From NCBI GenBank assembly GCA_043228905.1, contig JBHGNT010000009.1, positions 19,096,001-19,160,000 of the forward strand: a stretch of DNA of 64,000 nt, read 5' to 3'. This DNA comes from Azolla caroliniana (lineage: Eukaryota > Polypodiophyta). This document shows positions 22,252 to 33,224 of the stretch, one piece after another. Below the pieces are notes generated by a model. It had not been told where the DNA came from. It ran no database searches and saw nothing but the letters and a program-made list of their open reading frames with translations. Every line of letters begins with the position of its first letter. Within the stretch, counting starts at the first letter, position 1. The position numbers and the translations under genes are program-made.

Positions 22252-22639
22252 ACGTAAGTCTACAAAACCTATTGTCTGGAATGCTACACTAGACCTTGCC
22301 TTTAAGGAACTCAAGGACTTGGTGTGCAAGGTTCCTTCACTTCTTTTACCGGATCCTTCAAACCTTTTGAGGTTGAAACCGATGCAAGCGATTATGCTAT
22401 AGGTGTTGTCTTATATCAAGATGGTAAACCAATAGCATTCGAGAGTAAGAAACTTGATTCTGCTCAATGTCAGTATACCGTTCAAGAAAAGGAATTATTT
22501 TGCAGTTATACATGCGCTCAAAACATGGCGCCATTATCTTTATGGAAAATCATTTTGTGGTAACTACGGACCACAAGTCCTTTAAATATTTTTGTCACCA
22601 ACAAGACCAAAAAGATCGTAAGGCACGATGGGCTGATCG
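22252..22639 (+). pseudogene. Gyp-C RNase H, first part
   Basis: It reads KSTKPIVWNATLDLAFKELK, then (shifted) KPFEVETDASDYAIGVVLYQ and FESKKLDSAQCQYTVQEKEL, then VVTTDHKSFKYF and KARWADR. This is the RNase H domain of a plant Ty3 element, with the first catalytic Asp in ETDAS. Two frameshifts are visible. Gyp-A2 interrupts it after GATCG; removing A2 rejoins RWADR with the next residues at 31187. Confidence 0.85.
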
Positions 22640-23046
22640 TGTCATGATATGGCAAGACTCGAACCCATGACCTTATGGTATATGGGTCGAGCTCTTGAAT
22701 TACGATATTATTTTCATTTATGTTTTATTATAAGAAAGTAATGTATATTCCAGATTTCTCTGGAACATTCTAGAAGTTTCAGGATTACTCCTGACAACAC
22801 TATAAAAGAAGGCACTAGGCATTATGTTGAACCAAATTGGTTCGACGCCAGTCTTAAGCCTCTTAGCCGATTTGTACTTATCTTTGGACATAATATAAGA
22901 GCTGTTGTCATTATCATCTCTCTCTCTCTCTCTCTCCTCTTCTCACATCCTCTCTCGGGAATCTCACGTAGTTCCGTCCTCTTAGTACTAATAGTACTAC
23001 TCTTCTTAGTACTAATTCCATCTCTGCTTTAGTACTATTCTTGACA
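22640..23046 (+). repeat. 5' LTR of Gyp-A2
   Basis: This is a family-A LTR with a short deletion after GAGCTCTT that removes the A-box part of the tRNA-like module. TATAAAAG and TTGAACCAAATTGGTTC (about 22828-22844) are retained. Confidence 0.9.
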
Positions 23047-23120
23047 GTTTGAACCAATTTTTTCCTTTCCTCCAGCCTACTTGTCGTTCTCCCTCATCCT
23101 CCTACCCTTTTCCCTATACT

Positions 23121-24279
23121 ATGGCTACTGTTAGCGCCCAAGAATATCAATCCGTTTTCTCCAAGTTACAGTGCCTAAAAGAAAAGTTTGTTGCCCTGGA
23201 ACAAGAAAAACCAACGGTTGATAGGGGATCTGCAACAAATCGCTCTCGAAAAACAACAAACGCAACAACAACATGGGGAGTTAGCATTACGGGTACAACA
23301 ACTCGAAGCAGCGTTGCAACAACAAGGATCAAGTCCCCAAGGATTTCATAAAGAGCCCAAGATTGGACTTCTTGTGAAATTTGATGGAACGCGATCGCAA
23401 TTTCGGGGATTCCTTAATCAGGTACGCTTAGTCATCCAGATGCATCCTTCCAGATATCCCACTGATGCATCTCGAGTCGGCCTAATAGGCACGTTACTTA
23501 GCAGCTCAGCCTTGGCATGGTTCGCTCCGCTTCTAGAAAAACAATCACCCTTGCTTAATAACTTTGAAGATTTTATTGGTGAGTTTAAAGCCTACTTTGG
23601 AGATACCGACAACATCTGGACGGCGATCAACAAGATCCGAAGATTGCGTCAAGGCGATCGTCCAGCCTCTGCCTACGCGGCGGATTTCCGTCCACTCGTC
23701 TCAGATATTCCTTGGGATGATCAGGCCCTCATGTACCAGTTTCACTACGGCTTCCACAATGATGTCAAAGATCTGCTTTTAACCTTCCCCGAAGAACCAA
23801 AGTCTCTTACGAAGGCAATCAATCGAGCGGTCCGATGCGACAACCGCCTTTTCGAACGGCGTTCGGAGCGTCAGTTACAAATACCACGCTCTCGGCCGGA
23901 ACCCACATATGCCTCAGTCACGGCTAAACCGTTTGCACGCGATGTACCCCAAGCCAATATTCCGACACCGATGGAGATTGACAGCATGCGTTGACGCGGC
24001 CCATTATCGGAAGAAGAAAAGCAACGACGACGTGCCAATCGATTATGTCTTTATTGTGGTGGACCAGGGCATATCGCCATCAATTGTCCCCATAGGCCAA
24101 GAAGACAGGTAAATCAAATCATCTCTTGTACTAAACCCGAGTCAATTCTTCCCTTCGGAGTGTCTGATAGTATTAATAGTACTAATAGAGTGTCAGATAG
24201 TATTCATAGTACTAATAGCCCAAGTATCTCAAAAAAATTTGAAATCCTTAGTCAATTAGATGAAGAGTTAAACGATTGA
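23121..24279 (+). pseudogene. Gyp-A2 gag
   Basis: It starts ATG 23121 like A3. An extra A in a run of As near 23208 shifts the frame; the rest reads in the frame of 23188-23994 until a TGA at 23992 (CGA in A3). Zinc knuckle [14 protein letters not shown] and the GTTAAAC before the gag stop are kept. Confidence 0.88.
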
Positions 24280-27200
24280 GTCCAGCCAAAATAGGAGCCG
24301 TTTGGTTGGACAGCAGCCCTAGATCTGTACAGCCCATTAGTGGTTCCATTCCTTCCAAGCAAGTTAGCAATGTGTTCCTAGCCCAAGTCATTGTTAGTAC
24401 TAAAAGTACTCCCCCAGTACCCGTCCTAGCACTCTTAGATTCCGGAGCTAATTCTTGTTTCATGGATCGAAATTTTGCCCAAGCTTCTCAGATATCCCTA
24501 AGAAAACTTCCTTGTCCCGCATTTGTAGTAGTCATTGATGGTCGTCCCATTGCTTCTGGGAATATTGTAGAAGAACTAGAACCCATTCAAGTTGTCCTAT
24601 GTAGTTTTGTGTGTGTAATATCATTTAATATAATTAGTAGTCCAGAGCATCCCATTGTCCTAGGATTACCTTGGTTTCAATTACATAATCCAGCCATAGA
24701 TTGGAGAACAAGAGAAGTCCGATATTGACCACCCCAAGAACCTACTCATCGAGTTTCGACCATCTCACTCCATCATTTACGCGAAGAAGGACACAAGGAG
24801 GCAATGTTCCTATTTGCAATATCAGTACATCCTTCCAGCACTATTAAGAAGGACTCCTCAGTACAACTTCTGGCAAAATATCATCCTTATGCCGATGTAT
24901 TTGACAAGGTAAAAGACGGTACCCTTCCGCATCACCGTCCCTATGACTGTCCCATCGATTTACAACCAGGAACCGAGCCACCATGGGGACCAATTTACAA
25001 CTTGTCACCCACCGAGTTAGAAGTCCTTCGAGCCTACATAGAGGAGACCTTGGCAAGCGGGTTCATCCGTCATTCGGAATCTCCGGCCGGTGCACCCATC
25101 TTCTTTGTCAAGAAGAAAGATGGCTCACTTCGTCTCGTCGTTGATTACCGCGAATTGAATAAGGTCACCATCCGGAATAGGTATGCACTTCCTCTTATAT
25201 CAAGTCTTTTAGAGCGAGTTAATGGTGCCAAGTTTTTTACCAAAATCGATCTACGAGGAGCGTATAACCTCGTGCGGATCCGACCGGGAGATGAATGGAA
25301 GACCGCCTTTCGCATTTCGCGTATACTGTTATGCCATTTGGCTTAACCAATGCACCCGCAGTCTTCCAACACATGGCAAATGATATATTCAGAGATCTCT
25401 TGGATATCTGTTTGATCATTTATCTGGATGATCTATTGATTTATTCGAAGACCCAGGAAGAGCACGATTCTCATGTACTATTAGTATTAAATCGACTCCG
25501 CGAGAATGGTCTTTATGCCAAGCTAGAAAAATGTAGCTTTGACTGCAAGCAAGTGGAATTTCTAGGCTACGTCATCTCCTCAAAGATTATCCTACCCCTC
25601 ACACAACTTACGAAGAAGGCCCAAGCATTTCTTTGGTCCATTGAAGTAGATATGACTTTTCGGCATGTTAAGAAAGCCTTTACATCAGCACCAATTCTAG
25701 CTCATGTGGATACTAGCAAACCATTCATTATGGAGGCCGATGCTTCCGATTTCGCCCTCGGTAGCATCCTTTCTCAACAAGGAGATAAAGAAGAGTTGCA
25801 TCCGGTGGCTTTCCATTCGCGCAAATTCGATGTTGCCGAAATTAACTACGAAATACATGACAAGGAGTTATTAGCCATCGTGGATTCATTTGTGCAATGG
25901 CGGCATTTCTTCCAAGCAAGTTAGCAATGTGTTCCTAGCCCAAGTCATTGTTAGTACTAAAAGTACTCCCCCAGTACCCGTCCTAGCACTCTTAGATTCC
26001 GGAGCTAATTCTTGTTTCATGGATCGAAATTTTGCCCAAGCTTCTCAGATATCCCTAAGAAAACTTCCTTGTCCCGCATTTGTAGTAGTCATTGATGGTC
26101 GTCCCATTGCTTCTGGGAATATTGTAGAAGAACTAGAACCCATTCAAGTTGTCCTATGTAGTTTTGTGTGTGTAATATCATTTAATATAATTAGTAGTCC
26201 AGAGCATCCCATTGTCCTAGGATTACCTTGGTTTCAATTACATAATCCAGCCATAGATTGGAGAACAAGAGAAGTCCGATATTGACCACCCCAAGAACCT
26301 ACTCATCGAGTTTCGACCATCTCACTCCATCATTTACGCGAAGAAGGACACAAGGAGGCAATGTTCCTATTTGCAATATCAGTACATCCTTCCAGCACTA
26401 TTAAGAAGGACTCCTCAGTACAACTTCTGGCAAAATATCATCCTTATGCCGATGTATTTGACAAGGTAAAAGACGGTACCCTTCCGCATCACCGTCCCAA
26501 TGCGGGACAAGGAACCGAGCCACCATGGGGACCAATTTACAACTTGTCACCCACCGAGTTAGAGGTCCTTCGAGCCTACATAGAGGAGAACTTGGCAAGT
26601 GGGTTCATCCGCCATTCGAAATCTCGAGCCGGTGCACTCATCTTCTTTGTCAAGAAGAAAGATGGCTCACTTCGTCTTGTCGTTGATTACCGCGGATTGA
26701 ATAAAGTCACCATTCGGAATAGGCATGCACTTCCTCTTATATCAAGTCTTTTAGAGTGAGTTAATGGTGCCAAGTTTTTTACTAAAATCGACCTACGAGG
26801 AGTGTATAACCTCATGTGGATCCGACCGGGAGATGAGTGGAAGACCGCCTTTCGCACGCGGTATGGGTATTTCGAGTATACTGTTATGCCATTTGGCTTA
26901 ACCAATGCACCCGCAGTCTTCCAACACATGGCAAATGATATATTCAGAGATCTCTTGGATATCTGTTTGATCATTTATCTGGATGATCTATTGATTTATT
27001 CGAAGACCCAGGAAGAGCACGATTCTCATGTACTATTAGTATTAAATCGACTCCGCGAGAATGGTCTTTATGCCAAGCTAGAAAAATGTAGCTTTGACTG
27101 CAAGCAAGTGGAATTTCTAGGCTACGTCATCTCCTCGAAGATTATCCTACCCCTCACACAACTTACGAAGAAGGCCCAAGCATTTCTTTGGTCCATTGAA

Positions 27201-30200
27201 GTAGATATGGCTTTTCGGCATGTTAAGAAAGCCTTTACATCAGCACCAATTCTAGCTCATGTGGATACTAGCAAACCATTCATTATGGAGGCCGATGCTT
27301 CCGATTTCGCCCTCGGTAGCATCCTTTCTCAACAAGGAGATAAAGAAGAGTTGCATCCGGTGGCTTGCCATTCGCGCAAATTCGATGTTGCCGAAATTAA
27401 CTACGAAATACATGACAAGGAGTTATTAGCCATCGTGGATTCATTTGTGCAATGGCGGCATTTCTTCCAAGCAAGTTAGCAATGTGTTCCTAGCCCAAGT
27501 CATTGTTAGTACTAAAAGTACTCCCCCAGTACCCGTCCTAGCACTCTTAGATTCCGGAGCTAATTCTTGTTTCATGGATCGAAATTTTGCCCAAGCTTCT
27601 CAGATATCCCTAAGAAAACTTCCTTGTCCCGCATTTGTAGTAGTCATTGATGGTCGTCCCATTGCTTCTGGGAATATTGTAGAAGAACTAGAACCCATTC
27701 AAGTTGTCCTATGTAGTTTTGTGTGTGTAATATCATTTAATATAATTAGTAGTCCAGAGCATCCCATTGTCCTAGGATTACCTTGGTTTCAATTACATAA
27801 TCCAGCCATAGATTGGAGAACAAGAGAAGTCCGATATTGACCACCCCAAGAACCTACTCATCGAGTTTCGACCATCTCACTCCATCATTTATGCGAAGAA
27901 GGACACAAGGAGGCAATGTTCCTATTTGCAATATCAGTACATCCTTCCAGCACTATTAAGAAGGACTCCTCAGTACAACTTCTGGCAAAATATCATCCTT
28001 ATGCCGATGTATTTGACAAGGTAAAAGACGGTACCCTTCCGCATCACCGTCCCAATGCGGGACAAGGAACCGAGCCACCATGGGGACCAATTTACAACTT
28101 GTCACCCACCGAGTTAGAGGTCCTTCGAGCCTACATAGAGGAGAACTTGGCAAGTGGGTTCATCCGCCATTCGAAATCTCGAGCCGGTGCACTTATCTTC
28201 TTTGTCAAGAAGAAAGATGGCTCACTTCGTCTTGTCGTTGATTACCGCGGATTGAATAAAGTCACCATTCGGAATAGGCATGCACTTCCTCTTATATCAA
28301 GTCTTTTAGAGTGAGTTAATGGTGCCAAGTTTTTTACTAAAATCGACCTACGAGGAGTGTATAACCTCATGTGGATCCGACCGGGAGATGAGTGGAAGAC
28401 CGCCTTTCGCACGCGGTATGGGTATTTCGAGTATACTGTTATGCCATTTGGCTTAACCAATGCACCCGCAGTCTTCCAACACATGGCAAATGATATATTC
28501 AGAGATCTCTTGGATATCTGTTTGATCATTTATCTGGATGATCTATTGATTTATTCGAAGACCCAGGAAGAGCACGATTCTCATGTACTATTAGTATTAA
28601 ATCGACTCCGCGAGAATGGTCTTTATGCCAAGCTAGAAAAATGTAGCTTTGACTGCAAGCAAGTGGAATTTCTAGGCTACGTCATCTCCTCGAAGATTAT
28701 CCTACCCCTCACACAACTTACGAAGAAGGCCCAAGCATTTCTTTGGTCCATTGAAGTAGATATGGCTTTTCGGCATGTTAAGAAAGCCTTTACATCAGCA
28801 CCAATTCTAGCTCATGTGGATACTAGCAAACCATTCATTATGGAGGCCGATGCTTCCGATTTCACCCTCGGTAGCATCCTTTCTCAACAAGGAGATAAAG
28901 AAGAGTTGCATCCGGTGGCTTTCCATTCGCGCAAATTCGATGTTGCTGAAATTAACTACGAAATACATGACAAGGAGTTATTAGCCATCGTGGATTCATT
29001 TGTGCAATGGCGGCATTTCTTAGAGGGCTCTCCACATCAGGTCGTTGTCTTTAGTGATCATAAAAATTTCTTTATTTCCAGAACGCTCGCGTACTAAATC
29101 GACGGCAAGCTCGGTGGGCGCAATTCCTCACGCGTTTCGACTTCAAAATCACATATCGACCGGGGAAGCAGCAAGGAAAAGCAGATGCACTATCACGGCG
29201 TTCATATCTTGCACACGATGTGGATTTTTGACACCCCGATAGATTCACGGATTACCGATGACATACGTGCAAACTTGAAGACGGATAGTTTTGTTCAAGA
29301 CATCTTGGCGCACATTGATACTTCTCGGGCATCCTGTTCTCAGTCTCAACAACCAGGTATTGACTACTGACAATTCGAATATCATGATGGTTTGTTATTC
29401 TTTAAAAAGCGTGTATATGTCCCCGATTGCTCTTGTCGCCTTCAAATCGTCCAATATTGTCACGACACCCATACGGCGGGACATTTCGGTAGTACTAAGA
29501 AGTTGGAGCTAGTGCAACGATCTTTTTGGTGGCCCCACATGCGCCGTTTTGTCGACGACTACGTTCGGACCTGTGATGCTTGCTGCCGAGCAAAGATGCC
29601 ACGACACCATCCATATGGCTTGTTGGAACCCTTACCGATTCCAAGTAAGCCGTGGCAGTCTATTTGTCTTGATTTTATCACAGATCTACCGGTCTCGCAG
29701 GGGTTCGATGTTATCTTAACCGTCGTCGATCGATATACGAAGATGGCACATTTTGTTCCGTGTACTAAGGCTATCACTAGCGAGGAAACCGCCGCCCTAG
29801 TCATGCGTGAGGTATTTCGGCATCATAGCCTCCCAGACAGTATTATGAGTGACCGAGGCCCGCAATTTTACTCCAAATTTTGGCAGCATCTCTTCGAGAT
29901 GCTCAAGGTCTCTTGCAACCTCTCCTCCGGTTACCATCCTCAGACCGATGGGTAGGCAGAACGAACAAACCAAACGTTGGAGCAATATCTCTGGTGTTTC
30001 CTGAGTTATCAACAGGACGGTTGGGCCGAGATTCTCCACTTTGCGGAGTTTGCGTATAATAATGTTGTTCACTCCTCGACTCAGGTCTCCCCATTCTACA
30101 CTTATACCGGTTCTCATCCTCACTGGTCGGTGATCGACACCCCTGAGCTACCTACCAATCCTCGTGCCGGGGATCATTTTGAGAGACTAAGCAAGATCCA

Positions 30201-30747
30201 GACAGATCTCTCGACTCATCTTCGTCATGCTCAATAGACACAGAAGACTTACGCGGATCATCATCGGCTTCCCTCTTTTGCCATCAGAGATCGAGTATGG
30301 CTCTTACGTCGTCACATCAAGACTACTCGACCGTGCGACAAGTTGGATTATCGACGACTCGGTCCTTTCCGTATTACGGGTAAAGTTAATGATGTCACAT
30401 TCCGCCTTGATCTCCCTCCGCAGCTTCAGATACATTCGGTTTTCCATTGTTCTCTTCTTGAACCTTATAAAGCGAACACCATTCCCGATCGTGTTACACC
30501 ACCGCCGCCCCCGCTGGAGTTGGACGCCGTCCCGGAGTATGAAGTTGCGGCCATCCTCGATTCCAAACTTATTCGCAACAAACTTTATTATTTGGTCGAT
30601 TGGGTTGGTTATAGTCTGAGCGAACGCACTTGGGAACCCGTCGAGCATGTTGCCAATGCTCAGGATCTACTTGCTGATTTTCACCGAAAGTATCCGGACA
30701 AACCCGGTCCGCAGACAGCGCCAACTCGTTCCACTCGTCATCTTTAA
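24276..30747 (+). pseudogene. Gyp-A2 pol, rearranged
   Basis: Protease, RT and early RNase H segments occur three times; integrase and chromodomain occur once after the third copy. All three copies lack the same in-frame stretch of about 129 bp between YVISSK and IILPLTQL (thumb/connection region in A3). Stops include TGA at 24726 and its copies, TGA at 26757 and 28312, TGA near 29368 and TAG at 29953. A deletion near 29215 removes the RNase H-integrase linker. No functional polyprotein can result. Confidence 0.9.
24353..29018 (+). repeat. Three tandem copies of a 1.55-kb pol segment
   Basis: Unit starts are at 24353, 25910 and 27465 (spacing 1557 and 1555). Each join is CATTTCTT followed by CCAAGCAAG, with a shared CTT at the breakpoint. 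Units 2 and 3 share changes not in unit 1: GTCCCAATGCGGGACAAGG replacing a longer segment, and a TGA after LLE. Unit 1 alone has a 13-base deletion near 25313. Confidence 0.93.
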
Positions 30748-30758
30748 GGGGGAGATAG

Positions 30759-31181
30759 TGTCATGATATGGCAAGACTTGAACCCATGACGTTATGGTAT
30801 ATGGGTCGAGCTCTTAACCATCACACCATTTATTGTAATTCATAGGATATTATTTTCATTTATGTTTTATTATATGAAAGTAATGTATATTCCAGATTTC
30901 TGTGGAACATTCTAGAAGTTTCAGGATTACTCCTGACAACATTATAAAAGAAGGCACTAGGCATTATGTTGAACCAAATTGGTTCACCGCCAGTCCTAAG
31001 CCTCTTAGCCGATTTGTACTTATCTTTTCACATAATATAAGAGCTGTTGTCATCATCTCTCTCTCTCTCTCCTCTTCTCACTTCCTCTCTCGGGAATCTC
31101 ACGCAGTCCCGTCCTCTTAGTACTAATAGTACTACTCTTCTTAGTACTAATTCCATTTCTGCTTTAGTACTATTCCTGACA
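30759..31181 (+). repeat. 3' LTR of Gyp-A2
   Basis: The 423-bp family-A LTR is preceded by AAGGGGGAGATAG. The tRNA-like module is at 30774-30828 (spacing 33 nt). TATAAAAG and the TTGAACCAAATTGGTTCA palindrome are present. Confidence 0.92.
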
Positions 31182-32785
31182 GATCGCATCTAGGACTTTG
31201 ATTTTTCCATACAGTAACGTAAAGGTTCCATGAACACTATTGCTAATGCACTAAGTCGCATCCGTGAAGTTAACATGCTTAACTTCCTTGAAATAACATC
31301 AGATCTTTATGATCACCTTCGAGGAAAGTATCCTGATGAAAGTTAATTTGCAAAATCATAGGCAAGAGTTGAGTTTGGAACAAACACCACCACATCCTCG
31401 AAGGAATACTTCCACATTGCTAACGGTCTCCTCTACCGTAATGGGAAGGTCTGTGTTCCAGATTTGCCTGAGGTCAAAAAGAGAATTCTTTTTGAATGCC
31501 ATGATGCACCCTCAACAGGGCACCCTAGAATACATCGTACACTCATTCTCATCTCCACTCAATGCTATTGGCCTAAGATGCATCCTGACATACATAACTA
31601 TGTTACTAAATGTCACCAAGGTCAGGTTAACAAAGTCGAGCGACTTAAAGCCGCATGAATTTTACATCCCTCGGACATTCCCAATAATAAGTGGGAAAGT
31701 ATATCCATGGATTTTATTGTTAGCCTTCCTTGCACCCAAAAAGGCCATGATGCCATCTGGGTTGTCGTTGATAGACTAACTAAAATGGCCAGATTTATTG
31801 CTACTAAAACCACGGTAATAGCTCCTGAATTGGCTTACCAATTCGTTGATGAGTTATTTCGTTTTTATGGGTTACCGATGGATATTGTGAGTGATCGAGA
31901 TCCAAAATTTACTAGTGACTTCTAGACGCAAGTCTTTAAGAAGTTAGAAACTACGTTGAGCATGAGCTCCACGGATCATCCTCAATTCGATGGATAGATG
32001 GAACGAGTAAATCAAATTATTGAGAACATGCTTCGAGCATACATTGGTGCAAAACCAACAAAATGGGAACGTTATCTCCCAATTTTGGAGTTTGCTTATA
32101 ACAACTCCAAGCATACATCGACGGGATATAGTCCATGTTGATGTATGGTTTTTAGCCACGAGCCCCGATTGATGTTAATATACATCATGATGAGTTGCGA
32201 AGTACGCAAAACTTTCTTCGGGATATGCAAGATATGTTGCATATTGCACATGATAATATAAAAATAGCTCAAGATAGGGCGCGTGTTTATGTCGATCATC
32301 ATAGGCAACCTCGTGTATTCAACCCTGGACAGAAGGTATTTTTACGTGTACCTCACAATTCTAAGACATTGTCTAAGGGTAAGTATGCTATGTTAGCCCC
32401 ACGGTTTTGTCGACCTTTTACAGTCCTCAAATGCATTGGGTCATCAACCTATCGTCTCGCTCTTCCCGATGGTGTTGAAATTCATCCAGTTTTCCATGTG
32501 AGTCGTCTAAAAGAACTTCTAGGTTCTGGTGACAATACAATTACAATTGAAACTCTGGTTAGTTCTGAAGAATTATCTTCTAAACCACATGTACCAGAAA
32601 GAATTCTCGATGTTAAAACAAAAAAATTATGTACTAAAGAAATCCGAGAATTTAAAATAAAATACATGGATAAATCCATAAAAGATGCCACATGGGAACG
32701 CGAAAATACTCTCAGAACTAACTTCCCTAACTTTCCATTGCAAGAGTGCAATGTTTTAAAGAGGGGGAGTATGTTACGAGCATGA
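31182..32785 (+). pseudogene. Gyp-C RNase H end, integrase and chromodomain
   Basis: It continues with FDFSIQ...NTIANALSRIREVN, then integrase: HDAPSTGHPRIHRTL, MDFIVSLP, VSDRDPKFTS and a mutated E-motif (FDG*MERVNQIIENML). The C-terminal frame 32195-32785 includes GQKVFLRVP, YRLALPDGVEIHPVFHVSRLK and a chromodomain-like end (PERILDVKTKKLCTKEIREF, DATWERENTL). Stops and shifts occur throughout. The purine tract GAGGGGGAGTA and the 3' LTR follow; the last coding bases overlap the LTR start by 14 bp. Confidence 0.83.
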
Positions 32786-33224
32786 CCATATAATATCCCG
32801 TGGTGAGAATTTACCGTAGTATTCTATACACGTGGATAAGTGTGAGGGTTAAACGAGAGTGTAAAGAAGGGGACGATTACTTTTAATCCTCGGTATTGAG
32901 GCAACCCATTAGGCCAAGTGTGAACTTGCCTGGGGGCCTTGGGTATCACTATAAATAAGAGGCCTAGCTACCCTCATTTCATCATCTTTTGACTACGTCG
33001 AGACTCTGTTCTTGTGGTGGGTCAACTCTTGTAGCGAGCGCGCTAGCACTAGGTACGACTCGACGCCACGACGGTGGTATGGGACGCCGATCGAGGCTCG
33101 AGTCTGTCTCGATCCCTTCGCTCGGGGGTGGTCGGGTGGATCGATACCCTTCTTTCTCTCTCTCCTTTCTATCGATCCATCTTTTATCCTTATCATATGC
33201 TTACTTTAGATCATATCTCTAATA
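32772..33224 (+). repeat. 3' LTR of Gyp-C
   Basis: The 453-bp LTR starts TGTTACGAG and is followed by CAAAG matching the left target copy. It is longer than the 5' LTR because it keeps ATCCCGTGGTG near its start. Confidence 0.88.

Larger units (their letters stand above)
22640..31181 (+). mobile_element. Gyp-A2: family-A element with a tandemly triplicated pol segment
   Basis: LTRs are 22640-23046 (407 bp) and 30759-31181 (423 bp), with GATCG on both sides (22635-22639 and 31182-31186). The interior is 7.7 kb against 4.8 kb in A1 and A3, because about 1556 bp of pol occurs three times (starting at 24353, 25910 and 27465). Gag has a 1-base insertion and a stop. Pol has stops and deletions. 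The primer-site complement and the GTTAAAC frameshift site (24267-24273) are present. Confidence 0.92.
1357..33224 (+). mobile_element. Gyp-C: Ty3/gypsy element split by three nested insertions
   Basis: Gyp-C is a plant chromovirus-type Ty3 element inserted in Copia-1 gag. Its LTRs (1357-1798 and 32772-33224) start TGTTAC and end CTAATA or CTAATG, and CAAAG flanks both ends. A Met-type primer site (TGGTTTCAAAGCTC) follows the 5' LTR from about 1801, and the polypurine tract AGAGGGGGAGTA precedes the 3' LTR. Its own parts are gag 3486-4488, protease and early RT 14354-15108, RNase H 22252-22639 and RNase H end, integrase and chromodomain 31182-32785. The gaps are Gyp-B1, Gyp-B2 and Gyp-A2. The RT core is missing. 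Many stops and frameshifts make it inactive. Confidence 0.88.
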
